Source: Malikia sp.
GTDB taxonomy: Bacteria; Pseudomonadota; Gammaproteobacteria; Burkholderiales; Burkholderiaceae_C
Length of the DNA stretch: 64,000 bases
Assembly (NCBI RefSeq): GCF_028687635.1
Contig: NZ_JAQTZS010000002.1
Span: 62,001-126,000, forward strand
Direction of reading: 5' to 3'
The notes below the pieces were generated by a model, which saw only the letters and a program-made list of their open reading frames with translations, searched no databases and was not told the origin of the DNA. How positions within the stretch are numbered: the stretch's first letter is position 1; each line of letters opens with the position of its first letter. Position numbers and translations under genes: made by a program. Shown here one piece after another: positions 1 to 7,285 of the stretch.

Positions 1-521
1 AGCACGCCGGGCAGGGCCGACAACAGGCGCGAGGCGCTGTCGCGTGCCACCCGGGGAATGTGCCGCGGGACGTTGAGGACCGGCCTGGGCCAGCCCGTCA
101 GCCGGCGGGCGAGTGACCGCAGCAGGGGGCGGTTGGCCTCGGTCTCGCACAGCGCCACGAACAGCAGGTCGTGATCCGGCAATCGGCTCAGGTCATCGTC
201 CGCGTCGGTGAGGTAATAATGATGCAGCTCGATGTCGGAGTCTTCCAGCAGGCATTCGAGCGGCACGTTGTCCGCGATGCCGCCAGGCGCCATCAGCATC
301 AGCAGCCGCAGCCGGGCGGGCCGCGCGGCGGGCTGGCAGTAATGCGGCTGCACTTTCAGCGCTTCGGCCTGCAGCAGCCGCGCCAGCTCGGACTCGCCAT
401 AGAACTGCAGGATCACGCTGGCGTCCATCAGCGCGCCGGCTTCATGGGGGTCGTCGCTGGCGCGCGCGATCAGCGCTTGCGCCAGTGGCGCCATCAAGGT
501 GCCCGCCGTGTTTTGACGCAT
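1..521 (-). CDS. Unknown protein, 3' end cut off by the window edge
   Basis: An uninterrupted minus-strand frame begins at an ATG at 519-521 (MRQNTAGTLMAPL...) and runs 173 codons to the window edge. The visible part is soluble and has no signal peptide or membrane segment. It contains LRLLMLMAPGGIADNVPLEC followed by an acidic stretch and PDHDLLFVALCETEANRPLL. Such N-terminal regions resemble, from memory, Burkholderiales proteins that carry a C-terminal ATP-grasp or RimK-like domain. The domain itself is outside the window, so no function is assigned. The gene is transcribed away from flhD, leaving a roughly 300-base shared upstream region. The opposite-strand frame across the same bases is a shadow. 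Confidence 0.6.
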   Translation of the reverse strand, partial: MRQNTAGTLMAPLAQALIARASDDPHEAGALMDASVILQFYGESELARLLQAEALKVQPHYCQPAARPARLRLLMLMAPGGIADNVPLECLLEDSDIELHHYYLTDADDDLSRLPDHDLLFVALCETEANRPLLRSLARRLTGWPRPVLNVPRHIPRVARDSASRLLSALPGV

Positions 522-822
522 CAGGTGCGCAAGGCCAAGGAGGGGGGATGGGGCGGCAGGGCGGGTGGGGAGCATGGAGGGCCAGGATGCGAGTTCTCCT
601 CGCACTCTAGCCGACTCTGCGGCCCTGGCGTTGCGCGAACAGATCACTTTTTGGTGGCTTGTTCCGCCGCTTGGGGTCGCTTTGGCTTGATTTTCTGCTT
701 TGGATACGCGAAAATATGCAACATATGTTAATAAGCGAAGTGCAAGTGCCTGTTTTCATAGCGATGAAACCTAAATTTTGTAACATAGATAGTGCACGGG
801 GCCGTTAAGCTAAGGAAAAGTT
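522..822 (+). promoter_or_regulatory. Divergent upstream region of flhDC, AT-rich near flhD
   Basis: This gene-free stretch separates the minus-strand unknown gene from flhD. Bases 700-800 are clearly more AT-rich than the neighbourhood. They hold a perfect 10-base palindrome, AACATATGTT, at 720-729. A purine-rich ribosome site (AAGGAAAAG) lies just upstream of the flhD ATG. Master flagellar operons usually integrate several regulators here, but I cannot assign a specific factor. No convincing FliA-type (sigma-28) promoter with correct spacing was seen. Confidence 0.4.
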
Positions 823-1140
823 ATGGATACGCAACAGCTGGTGGCTGAAATTAAGGATATGAACATGAGTTACCTGCTGCTCGCGCAGCAGATGATTCGT
901 GCCGACAAGTCGATGGCGGTCTACCGCCTCGGTCTAAGCCAGGAGATCGCGCAGTTGATCGAGGGGCTCAGTGCCGCCCAGATCATCAAGCTGGCGGGCA
1001 GTCCGGTGATGTTGACGCGCTTTCGCTTCGACGACGCCGTGATCCTGGGCATGCTCACCCATGACCGCAAGGAGCGCGGCCAGTCCCATGCGCATGCCGC
1101 GATTCTGCTGGCGGGTCAGGCGCTGGAGGAGATCCGCTGA
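823..1140 (+). CDS. flhD: Flagellar master transcriptional regulator subunit FlhD
   Basis: A 105-residue protein of typical FlhD length. It is all-helical and contains LLLAQQMIRADKSMAVYRLG and the C-terminal LTHDRKERGQSHAHAAILLA region seen in betaproteobacterial FlhD. FlhD pairs with FlhC to form the hexameric activator of class II flagellar promoters. The stop codon overlaps the flhC start by one base (TGATG), which implies translational coupling. The AAGGAAAAG ribosome site supports the ATG at 823. Identification rests on sequence character plus the adjoining flhC and motAB. Confidence 0.95.
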   Translation: MDTQQLVAEIKDMNMSYLLLAQQMIRADKSMAVYRLGLSQEIAQLIEGLSAAQIIKLAGSPVMLTRFRFDDAVILGMLTHDRKERGQSHAHAAILLAGQALEEIR

Positions 1141-1739
1141 TGGCGTCGAAACCGCGCGCCGCTGCGGTCGAGCCTGGCCGCGAGCCTGTGGTTCAGGTCA
1201 AGAGTGTCCTGAACGAGGTCAGGGAGACCCAGCTGGCGGTCGACCTGTTCAGGCTCGGTGCGCGCTTGCAGCTGCTGGAGGCCGAGACCTCGCTGTCGCG
1301 CAATCGCCTGATCAAGTTGTACAAGGAAGTGCTCGGTGGCTCGCCGCCCAAGGGCATGCTGCCGTTCTCGGTCGACTGGTTCCTGACTTGGCAACCCAAT
1401 ATTCACGCCTCGCTGTTCGTGGCCATCCATCGGCAGTTGCAGGCGGGGACGAGCGAGCAGGGCATCGAGATCATCGTCAAGGCCTACCGCCTCTATCTGG
1501 AACAGATGCCGCCGGAGCCGGGCCATGATCCGGTGCTGTCGCTGACGCGGGCCTGGACCTTGATGCGTTTCCTGGGCAGCAACATGTTGACGACGGCGCG
1601 CTGCCGCTGCTGTCGTGGTGAGTACCTGATCCTGCCGCAGGGGCACTACCAGTTCGTTTGCGGCTTATGCAAGGTGCCTTCTCGTGCCGGCAAGACACGA
1701 AAGGTGCTCGATGAGGTCGCTGCACTCGCACGGGCCTGA
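1140..1739 (+). CDS. flhC: Flagellar master transcriptional regulator subunit FlhC
   Basis: A 199-residue FlhC. The C-terminal half carries the zinc-binding cysteine cluster ARCRCCRGEYLI ... FVCGLCK, which matches the family's four-cysteine site. FlhC gives most of the DNA specificity of the FlhD-FlhC activator of flagellar genes. Translation probably restarts at the TGATG overlap with flhD. The 3' end overlaps the start of the next gene (1711) by 29 bases in another frame, so the transcript likely continues. Confidence 0.95.
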   Translation: MASKPRAAAVEPGREPVVQVKSVLNEVRETQLAVDLFRLGARLQLLEAETSLSRNRLIKLYKEVLGGSPPKGMLPFSVDWFLTWQPNIHASLFVAIHRQLQAGTSEQGIEIIVKAYRLYLEQMPPEPGHDPVLSLTRAWTLMRFLGSNMLTTARCRCCRGEYLILPQGHYQFVCGLCKVPSRAGKTRKVLDEVAALARA

Positions 1740-2580
1740 GGCGTCATGGTCATGGATCGACCGGCTGCGCCGCTGGGCCGGTCCGCGTCCGCAATGGGTG
1801 GCGCTGGCGCTGCTGTTGCTGAGCTGGATTTCGCTGCGGCTGTTGTCACCTTGGTGGCCGGCGGCGATGGGCGGCGGATCGGACGAGCTGCAGGCCTGGT
1901 GCCATGGCGTCCTGGCCGCTGCGCTGGCTTGGTGTTGCGCGCTGCCGCTTTGGTGGCTGATGATCAATGCCGTGTTTCCCGTGGCGACACATTACACCCT
2001 GGCCCAGTCCTGGTCGCCTGACTGGTTCCTGCTGCCCTTGCTGCTGCTGGTGGCCCTGTATTGGTCCAATTGTCTGACGCGAGTCCCTTATTTTCCGTCG
2101 CAGCCCGCGGTCTGGATCCTGCTCGGGCGTCTGTTGTCGCCGCGATCCGGCCAGCGGGTGCTCGACCTCGGCAGCGGCATGGGTGGCCTGGGGCTGGCGC
2201 TCGCGGCACGGCGGCCCGACTGCTCGGTGGTGGGGATCGAGGTCGCGCCTCTGCCCTGGCTGGTGAGCTGGCTGCGCGCGCGCTGGCAACGAAGCGGCTG
2301 TGCGTTCGTGCGCGGTGATTACCGCCGCCATGATTGGGCGGACTATGATCTGGTGTTCGCCTATCTGTCGCCGGCCGCGATGCCGGCCCTGTGGGCGCAG
2401 GCGTCGCGTCAGCTCAGGCCGGGTGCCTGTCTGGTGAGCTGTGAGTTTGGCGTGCCGGGGCAATCGGTCAGGCCGCTGCCGGGCTCGGGTGTGCGAGGTA
2501 TTCCCCCGTTGTATGCCTGGCGGATGGAAGTGGATCGGGTGCTCAGGCCCGTCGGGCGAGGTGAATATGCTGGTCAGTGA
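1711..2580 (+). CDS. Membrane-anchored class I SAM-dependent methyltransferase
   Basis: About 289 residues from the ATG at 1711, chosen because AGGTG lies just before it and the longer frame would run deep into flhC. The N-terminal 115 residues hold about three hydrophobic segments (for example VALALLLLSWISLRLL and WFLLPLLLLVALYW). The C-terminal half is a Rossmann methyltransferase with motif I VLDLGSGMGGLGLALA and the acidic post-I motif VVGIEVAPL. The substrate is unknown. The location between flhC and motA, with overlaps on both sides, suggests co-transcription with flagellar genes. The catalytic fold is well supported; any flagellar role is inferred from position. Confidence 0.75.
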   Translation: MRSLHSHGPEASWSWIDRLRRWAGPRPQWVALALLLLSWISLRLLSPWWPAAMGGGSDELQAWCHGVLAAALAWCCALPLWWLMINAVFPVATHYTLAQSWSPDWFLLPLLLLVALYWSNCLTRVPYFPSQPAVWILLGRLLSPRSGQRVLDLGSGMGGLGLALAARRPDCSVVGIEVAPLPWLVSWLRARWQRSGCAFVRGDYRRHDWADYDLVFAYLSPAAMPALWAQASRQLRPGACLVSCEFGVPGQSVRPLPGSGVRGIPPLYAWRMEVDRVLRPVGRGEYAGQ

Positions 2581-3016
2581 TCTGATGACGTCGCCGGTCG
2601 TGATGGTCGGCCTCGATGATGCCCTGGGCGATGTGCGCGAGATTTTCGAGCAAGCGCACCTGCGCCATGTGCTGGTGGTGGACGAGGGGCGCCTGGTCGG
2701 TGTGATCAGCGAGCGCGATGTGTTGATCCGGCTCAGTCCCTATGTCAATTCGAACATGTACACCACGCGCGATCTGGCGACCTTGAACATGCGCGTGCAT
2801 CAGGCGGTGACGCGCCACCCCCACAGCCTGCACCGCAATGCGCAGGCCATCGATGCGGTCAGACTGTTCCAGTTCCACCGGATCGGTTGCATCCCGGTGC
2901 TCGATGACGAGGGGGTGCCGGTCGGCATCGTCACGCGCGGCGACCTGATCCGCCATTTCGAGGCCATTTGCGCCACCCTGTGCGCCTGCGTCCCGCCCGG
3001 GCGTGGGGCGCGGTGA
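2567..3016 (+). CDS. Tandem CBS-domain protein
   Basis: A 149-residue protein starting at the ATG at 2567 (MLVSDLMTSPVVMVGLDD), with GAGGTGA as ribosome site. It consists almost entirely of one CBS pair. The first repeat contains HVLVVDEGRLVGVISERDVL and the second RIGCIPVLDDEGVPVGIVTR. CBS pairs usually bind adenosine nucleotides and act as energy sensors or allosteric modules. No effector domain is attached, so it probably works in trans. It overlaps the methyltransferase 3' end by 14 bases and precedes motA, which suggests translational coupling inside the motility operon. Confidence 0.85.
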   Translation: MLVSDLMTSPVVMVGLDDALGDVREIFEQAHLRHVLVVDEGRLVGVISERDVLIRLSPYVNSNMYTTRDLATLNMRVHQAVTRHPHSLHRNAQAIDAVRLFQFHRIGCIPVLDDEGVPVGIVTRGDLIRHFEAICATLCACVPPGRGAR

Positions 3017-3052
3017 CGGGCCTGCTGAGCCCTGTTTTTCTGAGGTGATCTT

Positions 3053-3913
3053 GTGTTCGTGATTCTTGGTTATGTGATCGTTCTGGGGTCGATATTCGGC
3101 GGTTACGCCTTGGCTGGCGGCCATCTGGGTGGGCTGTGGCAGCCGCTTGAGGTGCTGATGATCTTCGGTGGCGGGTTGGGGGCCTTCGTGGTGGGCAACG
3201 ACATCAAGGCGCTCAAGGCCACGGCGAAGGCCTTGCCCGGCTTGTTCAAGGGCTCCAAGTACCAGCGGGCGCTTTATCTGGAGCTGCTGCTGCTGCTTTT
3301 TTCCTTGCTGTCCAAGGCGCGCAGCGAGGGCCTGATGGCGATCGAAGGCGACATCGAGAAGCCCGAGGACAGCCCGATCTTCAGCAAGTATCCGATGATC
3401 CAGGCCGACCACCATCTGGTGGAGTTCATTGCCGATTATTTGCGCCTGATGGTGTCGGGCAACATGGACCCGCTCCAGATGGAGAACCTGATGGACAACG
3501 AGATCGAGACCCATCACCACGAGGGCGAGGTGCCGGTGCACGCCATGGCCAGGCTTGGCGATGGCTTGCCGGCCTTCGGTATCGTGGCGGCGGTGATGGG
3601 CGTGGTGCATACGATGGAGTCCTTGCACCTGCCCCCGGGCGACCTCGGCATACTGATCGGCCACGCGCTGGTCGGTACCTTCCTGGGCATCTTGCTCGCT
3701 TACGGTTTCATCGCTCCGCTCTCCGGTCTGCTTGAGCATAAGCTGCACGAGTCGTCCAAGCCCTTCCAGTGCATCAAGATCACGCTGCTCGCCAGCATGA
3801 ACGGGATGCCGCCCTCGGTCGCCGTCGAGTTCGGTCGCAAGGTGCTGTACTCGACCGAGCGTCCGAGCTTCTCCGACATGGAAGAAGAAATCAAGCAATC
3901 CAAGTCCAAGTAA
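3053..3913 (+). CDS. motA: Flagellar stator protein MotA
   Basis: A 286-residue MotA with four membrane segments, starting at a GTG preceded by a GAGGTGA ribosome site. The cytoplasmic loop keeps the rotor-interface charges in KARSEGLMAIE: Arg90 and Glu98, at the same numbers as in E. coli MotA. The C-terminal pair of helices includes PAFGIVAAVMGVVHTM and GTFLGILLAYGFIAPL. With MotB it forms the proton-driven stator of the flagellar motor. The stop is separated from the motB ATG by two bases. Confidence 0.96.
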   Translation: MFVILGYVIVLGSIFGGYALAGGHLGGLWQPLEVLMIFGGGLGAFVVGNDIKALKATAKALPGLFKGSKYQRALYLELLLLLFSLLSKARSEGLMAIEGDIEKPEDSPIFSKYPMIQADHHLVEFIADYLRLMVSGNMDPLQMENLMDNEIETHHHEGEVPVHAMARLGDGLPAFGIVAAVMGVVHTMESLHLPPGDLGILIGHALVGTFLGILLAYGFIAPLSGLLEHKLHESSKPFQCIKITLLASMNGMPPSVAVEFGRKVLYSTERPSFSDMEEEIKQSKSK

Positions 3914-3915
3914 GC

Positions 3916-4782
3916 ATGGCGGAAAAAGACAGACCTCTCATCGTTGTCAAGCGCATCAAGAAGGTGGCCGGCGGCCACCATGGTGGCGCCTGGAAAGTCG
4001 CCTATGCGGACTTCATGACGGCCATGATGGCCTTCTTCCTGCTGATGTGGCTGCTGGGTTCGGTGGACAAGAACAAGCTCAAGGGGATCTCGGAGTATTT
4101 CTCGACCCCGCTGCTCGTGGCCATGATGGGCGGCAGCAGCGTGGGGCAGAGCGCGATCATCCTGGAGGGGGGCGGCAAGGACCCCAACGCCAAGCAGCCC
4201 GGCGGCGGAGATGAACAGCTCGATCCCAAGCAGGCGCTTGAGCGCGCCGAGGCGTCGCAGATGCAGTCCATGAAGGGCACGCTCGAAAAGCTCGTCGAAA
4301 GCAATGAAAAGCTCCGTCCGTTCAAGCATCAGCTGCTGATCGACGTCACGACCGAGGGCTTGCGGGTCCAGATTGTCGATGAGAAGAACCGGCCGATGTT
4401 CCAGCTGGCGCGCGCCGAGATGGAGCCCTATACCCGCGAAATCCTGCGCGAGCTGGCCCCTGCGCTCAACGGCATGCCCAACCGCATCAGCCTGTCCGGG
4501 CATACCGATGCCACGCCTTATGCCAGCGGTGACAAGAGCTACAGCAACTGGGAGCTGTCAGCCGAGCGGGCCAACGCCGCCCGCCGGGTGCTGGTCGCCG
4601 GGGGGCTGGACGAGGGTCGGCTGATGCGGGTGATCGGCCTGGCCTCGGCGGTGCTGCTCGACCCGGACAACGACCACAACCCGATCAATCGCCGCATCAG
4701 CATCATCGTGCTGAACAAGCGGGCCGAAGATGCTGCGCGCAACGAAGGAAGCATGCAGACTACCACGCTGAAGGTCGACTGA
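3916..4782 (+). CDS. motB: Flagellar stator protein MotB
   Basis: 288 residues from the ATG at 3916. A basic N-terminus precedes the single membrane helix with YADFMTAMMAFFLLMWLLG. Asp32 is the proton-accepting residue found at this position in MotB. The C-terminal OmpA-like peptidoglycan-binding domain includes ISLSGHTDATPYA and ends near NRRISIIVL. It anchors the stator to the cell wall. The start was chosen because the longer frame lies inside motA and the motA stop is two bases upstream. Confidence 0.96.
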   Translation: MAEKDRPLIVVKRIKKVAGGHHGGAWKVAYADFMTAMMAFFLLMWLLGSVDKNKLKGISEYFSTPLLVAMMGGSSVGQSAIILEGGGKDPNAKQPGGGDEQLDPKQALERAEASQMQSMKGTLEKLVESNEKLRPFKHQLLIDVTTEGLRVQIVDEKNRPMFQLARAEMEPYTREILRELAPALNGMPNRISLSGHTDATPYASGDKSYSNWELSAERANAARRVLVAGGLDEGRLMRVIGLASAVLLDPDNDHNPINRRISIIVLNKRAEDAARNEGSMQTTTLKVD

Positions 4783-4851
4783 TGCCCGGAGTTTGAGTCT
4801 TCTTTGATCGCTGCTTCGGCGATCGAGGTATGACCCAGGTACTAGTATCAA

Positions 4852-4879
4852 GAGGCTGCTTGCAGCCTCAGTAGTTTTT
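4852..4879 (+). terminator. Hairpin with short T-run between motB and the Aer-like receptor
   Basis: A perfect 8-base stem GAGGCTGC / GCAGCCTC (4852-4859 and 4862-4869) has a two-base gap in the middle. It is followed by AGTAG and five T residues. It looks like a weak intrinsic terminator closing the flhDC-motAB unit. The T-run ends only 9 bases before the next start codon, so the structure could also influence translation of the receptor. Confidence 0.5.
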
Positions 4880-4888
4880 ATCATTGTC

Positions 4889-6463
4889 ATGCGCATTAAC
4901 CACCCCGTCAACAATCACGAATACCAGTTGAGTGATACCCAGGCCATCGTGTCGATGACCGATCCGAAGGGGCGTATCACCTATGTCAACCCGTATTTCA
5001 TCGAAGTCAGTGGTTTTGACGAGGACGAGTTACTGGGCAAGGCGCACAACCTGGTGCGCCACCCCGACATGCCACCAGAGGCCTTCGAGGACCTCTGGAA
5101 TACCCTCCATGAGGGCATTCCTTGGACGGGCTTGGTGAAGAACCGGCGCAAGGACGGGGGGTTCTACTGGGTACAGGCCAATGTGACCCCGATCTACGAG
5201 GGGGGGCGGGTCACGGGCTATATGTCCGTGCGCAACAAGCCCGCCCGCGAGTCCATCGCGGCCGTCGAGCCGATTTATCGCCAGTTCCGCGAGGGCCGCG
5301 CGCAGGGCCTGGCCATACGCCATGGCCAGGTGGTGCATACCGGCCTGCGCGGTTGGTTGTCGGATTTGGCCCATCTGGGACTGTTCACCCAGCTGGGGCT
5401 GGGGCTGGCTGTCCAGGCCGCAGGATTGGCGGGTCTGGGTTTGGTCGCCTGGTTCGGCCATGTTCCCTCCAGCGGGGCCTTGGGGGCACTGGCGGGCGGG
5501 GGACTGCTGTTGGTCGGCTGGTTCTGGGTGACGCTGTTCAGGCGGCTGCTGCGGCCGCTGCGGCAGGCGACGCAGGTCGCGCGCACCCTCGCCGGTGGCG
5601 ACATGAGCCAGCAGATCGAGTTCCGGCAAACCGGCGAGGTCGGGCAGTTGCTGCGCGCGCTCATGCAGGTGTCGGTGAACCTCAATGCCATCGTGCGCGA
5701 CGTGCGTGGCAGCGTGGACTCGATCAAGGGTGACGCCTCGGAGATCGCCGCCAGCAACACGAGTCTGTCACAGCGCACCGAAGCCCAGGGGGCCAGTCTG
5801 GAGCAAACGGCCGCGAGCATCGAACAGTTCGTCGCCAACCTGCGCCAGGGCGCGGACAGCACCGACCAGGCCAACCAGCTGGCGTCGGAGGCATCGACCA
5901 TCGCGGAGCGGGGTGGTCAGGTAATTGCAAACTTTGGTGCCACGATGAATGAAATCAGCGATTCGGCCAGTAAAATCATCGATATCATTGCCTTGATCGA
6001 TGGCATCGCGTTTCAGACCAACATCCTGGCGCTCAATGCCTCGGTCGAGGCAGCGCGCGCCGGCGAGCAAGGGCGTGGTTTTGCCGTCGTGGCCGGCGAG
6101 GTGCGTGGTCTGGCCGGGCGTTCGGCGGCGGCGGCCAAGGAGATCAAGCTGCTGATCGGTGACTCGATCGACAAGGTACAAGCCGGTAGTCGCCAGGTGG
6201 GTGAGGCGACCTCGACCATGGGCGAAGTGGTCAAGGCCGTCAATAACGTCGCGTTGATCATGCGTGACCTGTCCCTTCTGTCCAATGAACAGAGCCAGGG
6301 TATGTCCCAGATCAACACGGCGGTGCTGCATCTGGATTCGGTGACCCAGCAGAATGCCGCCATGGTCGAGGAAACGGCGGTGGCTTCCGAGAACATGGTC
6401 CAGCGGGCGATCCACTTGCAACGTGCGGTGGAAGTTTTCAAGCTCGCGCGCTCCGCGGTGTGA
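4889..6463 (+). CDS. aer: Aer-like PAS-domain methyl-accepting chemotaxis receptor
   Basis: A 524-residue receptor. An N-terminal PAS domain (about residues 15-115) contains GRITYVNPYFIEVSGFDEDE and the conserved DMPPEAFEDLW. Two hydrophobic segments lie around residues 165-220, followed by a HAMP-like stretch. The signalling hairpin has [20 protein letters not shown]. Aer proteins sense redox or oxygen through PAS-bound FAD; the cofactor here is inferred. MRINHPV at the N-terminus matches the family start. No clear ribosome site precedes the ATG. It is co-directional with cheZ, 21 bases downstream. Confidence 0.88.
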   Translation: MRINHPVNNHEYQLSDTQAIVSMTDPKGRITYVNPYFIEVSGFDEDELLGKAHNLVRHPDMPPEAFEDLWNTLHEGIPWTGLVKNRRKDGGFYWVQANVTPIYEGGRVTGYMSVRNKPARESIAAVEPIYRQFREGRAQGLAIRHGQVVHTGLRGWLSDLAHLGLFTQLGLGLAVQAAGLAGLGLVAWFGHVPSSGALGALAGGGLLLVGWFWVTLFRRLLRPLRQATQVARTLAGGDMSQQIEFRQTGEVGQLLRALMQVSVNLNAIVRDVRGSVDSIKGDASEIAASNTSLSQRTEAQGASLEQTAASIEQFVANLRQGADSTDQANQLASEASTIAERGGQVIANFGATMNEISDSASKIIDIIALIDGIAFQTNILALNASVEAARAGEQGRGFAVVAGEVRGLAGRSAAAAKEIKLLIGDSIDKVQAGSRQVGEATSTMGEVVKAVNNVALIMRDLSLLSNEQSQGMSQINTAVLHLDSVTQQNAAMVEETAVASENMVQRAIHLQRAVEVFKLARSAV

Positions 6464-6484
6464 GTATTTAAGAGGAATGAAGAG

Positions 6485-7285
6485 ATGAGCGACGATTTGG
6501 TGGATGATCTCGATGCCTTGTTCGACTCCATAGTGGCGCAGCGTCCTGACGCTGCCGAGCCCGTGGCGCAGGCGGCTGACTCCATGCCCGAGCCTGCTGC
6601 GCCCGAGCCGGCGCAAGAGTCAGCGCCCGCGCAAGAGCTCAAGCCCGCAGAGGAGACGCCGCCGGCCTCGAACTGCCTGCCACCAGCGGAAGGAGAGCAG
6701 GTGCCCATGTTTCAACGCCTGGGAGTCATCGTGCGCGAGCTTCACGATGCCCTGCACGAATTGGGCCAAGACCGTTCGCTGTTCGATGCCGTGCACGAGG
6801 TGTTCGATTCGCAGGAGCGGCTCAAGTACATTGCCTCCCTGACCGAGCAGGCCGCCAACAAGGTGCTCAACGCGGTCGACGAGAGCCTGCCGACCCAGGA
6901 TTCGCAGGTCCAGCAGGCCCAGGCGCTGTCGCAGCGCTGGGAGGCCATGTTCGAGGGCCGTCTCAGCGTCGACGAATTCAAGCAACTGGCCGCCGACTCG
7001 CGCGACTTCAGCGCCGCGGTGGTGCATAACTCAGAGGCCGAGAAGGCTCACCTGATGGATATCATGATGGCGCAGGATTTCCAGGACATCACCGGCCAGA
7101 TCATCAAGAAGGTGGTGAGCTTGACGAGTAATCTGGAGCTCCAGCTGACCCAGATGTTGCGCGATTACGCGCCTACCATCCAGCGCGGCTTTGCTACCGT
7201 CAACCTGTTGTCGGGGCCTGACGTGCCGACGGCATCCATGATGCAGGATGACGTGGACAGCCTGCTCGGAGACCTGGGGTTCTGA
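6485..7285 (+). CDS. cheZ: Chemotaxis CheY-P phosphatase CheZ
   Basis: A 266-residue protein with a Pro/Glu/Ala-rich N-terminal region (residues 20-75) and then a long helical hairpin. The catalytic motif appears as AQDFQDITGQIIKKV; the Asp and Gln of DITGQ match the CheZ active site. The C-terminal tail QDDVDSLLGDLGF matches the CheY-binding peptide. It dephosphorylates CheY-P. Its stop overlaps the cheA start (TGATG). In many related genomes cheZ follows cheY, so its place upstream of cheA is a local rearrangement. Confidence 0.93.
   Translation: MSDDLVDDLDALFDSIVAQRPDAAEPVAQAADSMPEPAAPEPAQESAPAQELKPAEETPPASNCLPPAEGEQVPMFQRLGVIVRELHDALHELGQDRSLFDAVHEVFDSQERLKYIASLTEQAANKVLNAVDESLPTQDSQVQQAQALSQRWEAMFEGRLSVDEFKQLAADSRDFSAAVVHNSEAEKAHLMDIMMAQDFQDITGQIIKKVVSLTSNLELQLTQMLRDYAPTIQRGFATVNLLSGPDVPTASMMQDDVDSLLGDLGF

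Noticed and set aside
771-812. Sigma-28-like elements TAAATTTT and GCCGTTAA upstream of flhD
   Set aside because: The spacer is about 21 bases rather than the roughly 11 expected, and flhDC is not normally FliA-dependent.
4806-4824. GATCGC...GCGATC hairpin after motB
   Set aside because: Short 6-base stem without a T-run; the hairpin at 4852 is the better terminator candidate.
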